The translations under genes and the position numbers were made by a program. Of a DNA stretch of 64,000 bases, positions 63,201-64,000 are shown piece after piece. The notes below the pieces were generated by a model. It was not told the origin of the DNA and did no database searches. It was given only the letters and a program-made list of their open reading frames with translations. Source of the DNA: Nodosilinea nodulosa PCC 7104 (lineage in GTDB: Bacteria > Cyanobacteriota > Cyanobacteriia > Phormidesmidales > Phormidesmidaceae); assembly GCF_000309385.1 (NCBI RefSeq), contig NZ_JH976537.1:268128-332127 (forward strand). The letters are read 5' to 3'. The first letter of the stretch is position 1, and each line of letters begins with the position of its first letter.

Positions 63201-63308
63201 ATGGCGATAGGTGAACGACTTGAATCTCCACCATTGGTCGAAGCATTATGCGAATTTCGCTTTGTGCCTTCTGGCACATGGGACTGGACTAAGCTGTTAA
63301 GCATCTAA
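63201..63308 (+). pseudogene. 5' fragment of a TIGR04255-type gene
   Basis: 35 codons. ERLESPPLVEALCEFRFVPSGTWDWT is the typical N-terminal motif of the TIGR04255 family (normally about 250 residues, often near defence genes). The frame then meets a stop, just where a new IS-like unit begins. I take it as a gene interrupted by the IS630-like element; the remainder would be beyond the window. Recognition rests on the short motif, hence the modest confidence. The gap 63032-63200 is AT-rich and should carry its promoter. Confidence 0.5.
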
Positions 63309-63344
63309 ACTACATATTAGGGAGTGTATTTTGGTGAGTTATAC

Positions 63345-64000
63345 ATGCCAATCAAGAATTACCTAACGGCCGAAGAGAAACAGGAATTGCAGAAGCAGCT
63401 TAAATTTCATGAGCATCCCGACGTTCGTGAGCGTATTCTAATTCTGCTATTGCGAAATGATGGCAGAAAACAGCAAGAGATTGCAGACTTTCTAGGTTGC
63501 TCCTTAAGGAAAGTAGCCCATTGGTGTGCCCACGGAAATCCAAGTGACTTAGCCAGTTTAACCGATGAACGAATGCATGGGAATTATCATAAGGCCACCG
63601 ATCAATATGTCAACTTATTATTGGATGTCATTGAGAAAGAGCCTCAAGAATTGGGGTACGAATTTGGTCGATGGACGGCGGCTCGGCTCGCCACATATTT
63701 AGAACAAGAAACCGGGATTCAGCTAAGTGGGAGTCAAGTGAGGAGGATTCTCAAGTCAAAAAAGTACGTTTACCTCTGGGCCAAATATAGCTTAGAGGAG
63801 AAGCAAGATCCAGAGAAGCGAAAACTCTTCAAGGCAAAACTGTTGGAGTATTTAAGAATTACTAAAGAATCCCCAGAGAAGCTCCAGGTCTGGTTTTGGG
63901 ATGAATGTGGCTTTAGTTTGAGAGTGACACGTCGAAAGGATTGGAGCCAATGGTCCAGCATTGGGAACTCACCGCCACGTAGGTGCCCCGCAGCGAGGGC
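63345..64000 (+). CDS. IS630-family-like transposase, 3' end outside window
   Basis: Open from the ATG to the right edge, 218 codons visible. The N-terminal helix-turn-helix part is DVRERILILLLRNDGRKQQEIADFLGCSLRKVAHWC. A second winged-helix segment follows: FGRWTAARLATYLEQETGIQLSGSQVRRILKSKKYVY. The first catalytic Asp of the DDE triad is in VWFWDECGFSLRVTR, with the rest beyond the window. This is the IS630/Tc1-mariner type, which targets TA. It lies just after the truncated TIGR04255 gene and probably interrupts it. The insertion end is not resolved; TA dinucleotides are frequent around 63288-63320. Confidence 0.85.
   Translation, partial: MPIKNYLTAEEKQELQKQLKFHEHPDVRERILILLLRNDGRKQQEIADFLGCSLRKVAHWCAHGNPSDLASLTDERMHGNYHKATDQYVNLLLDVIEKEPQELGYEFGRWTAARLATYLEQETGIQLSGSQVRRILKSKKYVYLWAKYSLEEKQDPEKRKLFKAKLLEYLRITKESPEKLQVWFWDECGFSLRVTRRKDWSQWSSIGNSPPRRCPAAR

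Larger units (their letters stand above)
55842..64000. mobile_element. Type V-K CRISPR-associated transposon (CAST), target-proximal part
   Basis: From the tRNA side inwards: transposon end (TGTAC with phased TGTC motifs), homing spacer and repeat, CRISPR array, tracrRNA, cas12k, then cargo. The order and strand match described V-K CASTs, in which the left end faces the tRNA target. Insertion is directed by nuclease-dead Cas12k, with TnsB, TnsC and TniQ. Those three genes and the right end are not in the window and should lie beyond the right edge; without them I cannot say whether the element is still mobile. The five bases before the end (ATATG, 55837-55841) are the presumed target duplication. 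HIP1 sites inside suggest long residence in cyanobacteria. Confidence 0.9.

Overview
The window looks like a chromosomal piece of a moderately GC-rich, thin-filament (Leptolyngbya/Nodosilinea-like) cyanobacterium. The evidence is the very frequent HIP1 octamer GCGATCGC, a cyanophycin synthetase, DUF1995, DUF3285 and DUF309 proteins, DevBCA-type exporters, and large GAF/PAS hybrid kinases. The genus is a guess; the phylum is not.

Layout. 0-3.4 kb: the 3' end of a metallophosphoesterase gene, a nested pair of miniature transposable elements, and folC. 3.4-12 kb: a two-gene signalling unit, a 2237-residue CBS/GAF/PAS hybrid histidine kinase followed by a REC-GGDEF-EAL protein. 12-18.6 kb: an FkbM methyltransferase, small hypothetical genes, a ProA homologue without its catalytic cysteine, an AT-rich GT4 glycosyltransferase, and a transposase remnant beside a YbjN-like gene. 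18.7-23 kb: a devB-devC-devC-devA exporter operon with two permeases. 23-35.4 kb: FecR-domain protein, outer-membrane-barrel candidate, GT39-like membrane protein, glyoxalase-like protein, sigma-like factor, TPR protein, cphA, DUF1995 protein and a cysteine desulfurase. 35.5-41.1 kb: a surface-glycan island with a PIG-L deacetylase, three GT2 paralogues and a hexapeptide acetyltransferase; two of the GT2 genes share a nearly identical 3' half. 41.5-49.9 kb: housekeeping genes including glmM, prfB (with its programmed frameshift), ybeY, dgkA, pabA/trpG, and a Uma2 nuclease. 50-51.3 kb: an intact-looking IS982-family element with a 7-bp target duplication that itself carries a palindromic miniature element. 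51.3-55.6 kb: a bacterial-type CrtI desaturase, an MBL-fold protein, PepP and a small membrane protein.

The most interesting part is 55.77 kb to the right edge: the target-proximal (LE) half of a type V-K CRISPR-associated transposon (CAST). A tRNA-Val(UAC) gene is followed by a transposon end starting TGTAC with TGTC motifs phased at about 20 bp. Next comes an isolated degenerate repeat with a 17-nt spacer that exactly matches the tRNA-Val gene next to a GTA PAM. Then follow a nine-repeat CRISPR array, a tracrRNA and cas12k, all read on the minus strand. The isolated unit has the form expected of a homing crRNA, and the distance from PAM to transposon end (56 bp) fits crRNA-directed insertion downstream of the tRNA. 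The 3' anti-repeat of the tracrRNA pairs perfectly with the homing repeat but poorly with the main array repeats.

The cargo begins with a SNF2-family helicase and a DUF3883 protein that lie in one frame separated by a single TAG codon (probably one defence-type gene). After that come the start of a TIGR04255-type gene cut short, and the beginning of an IS630-like transposase running off the window. tnsB, tnsC, tniQ and the other transposon end are not in view and would be expected beyond position 64000.
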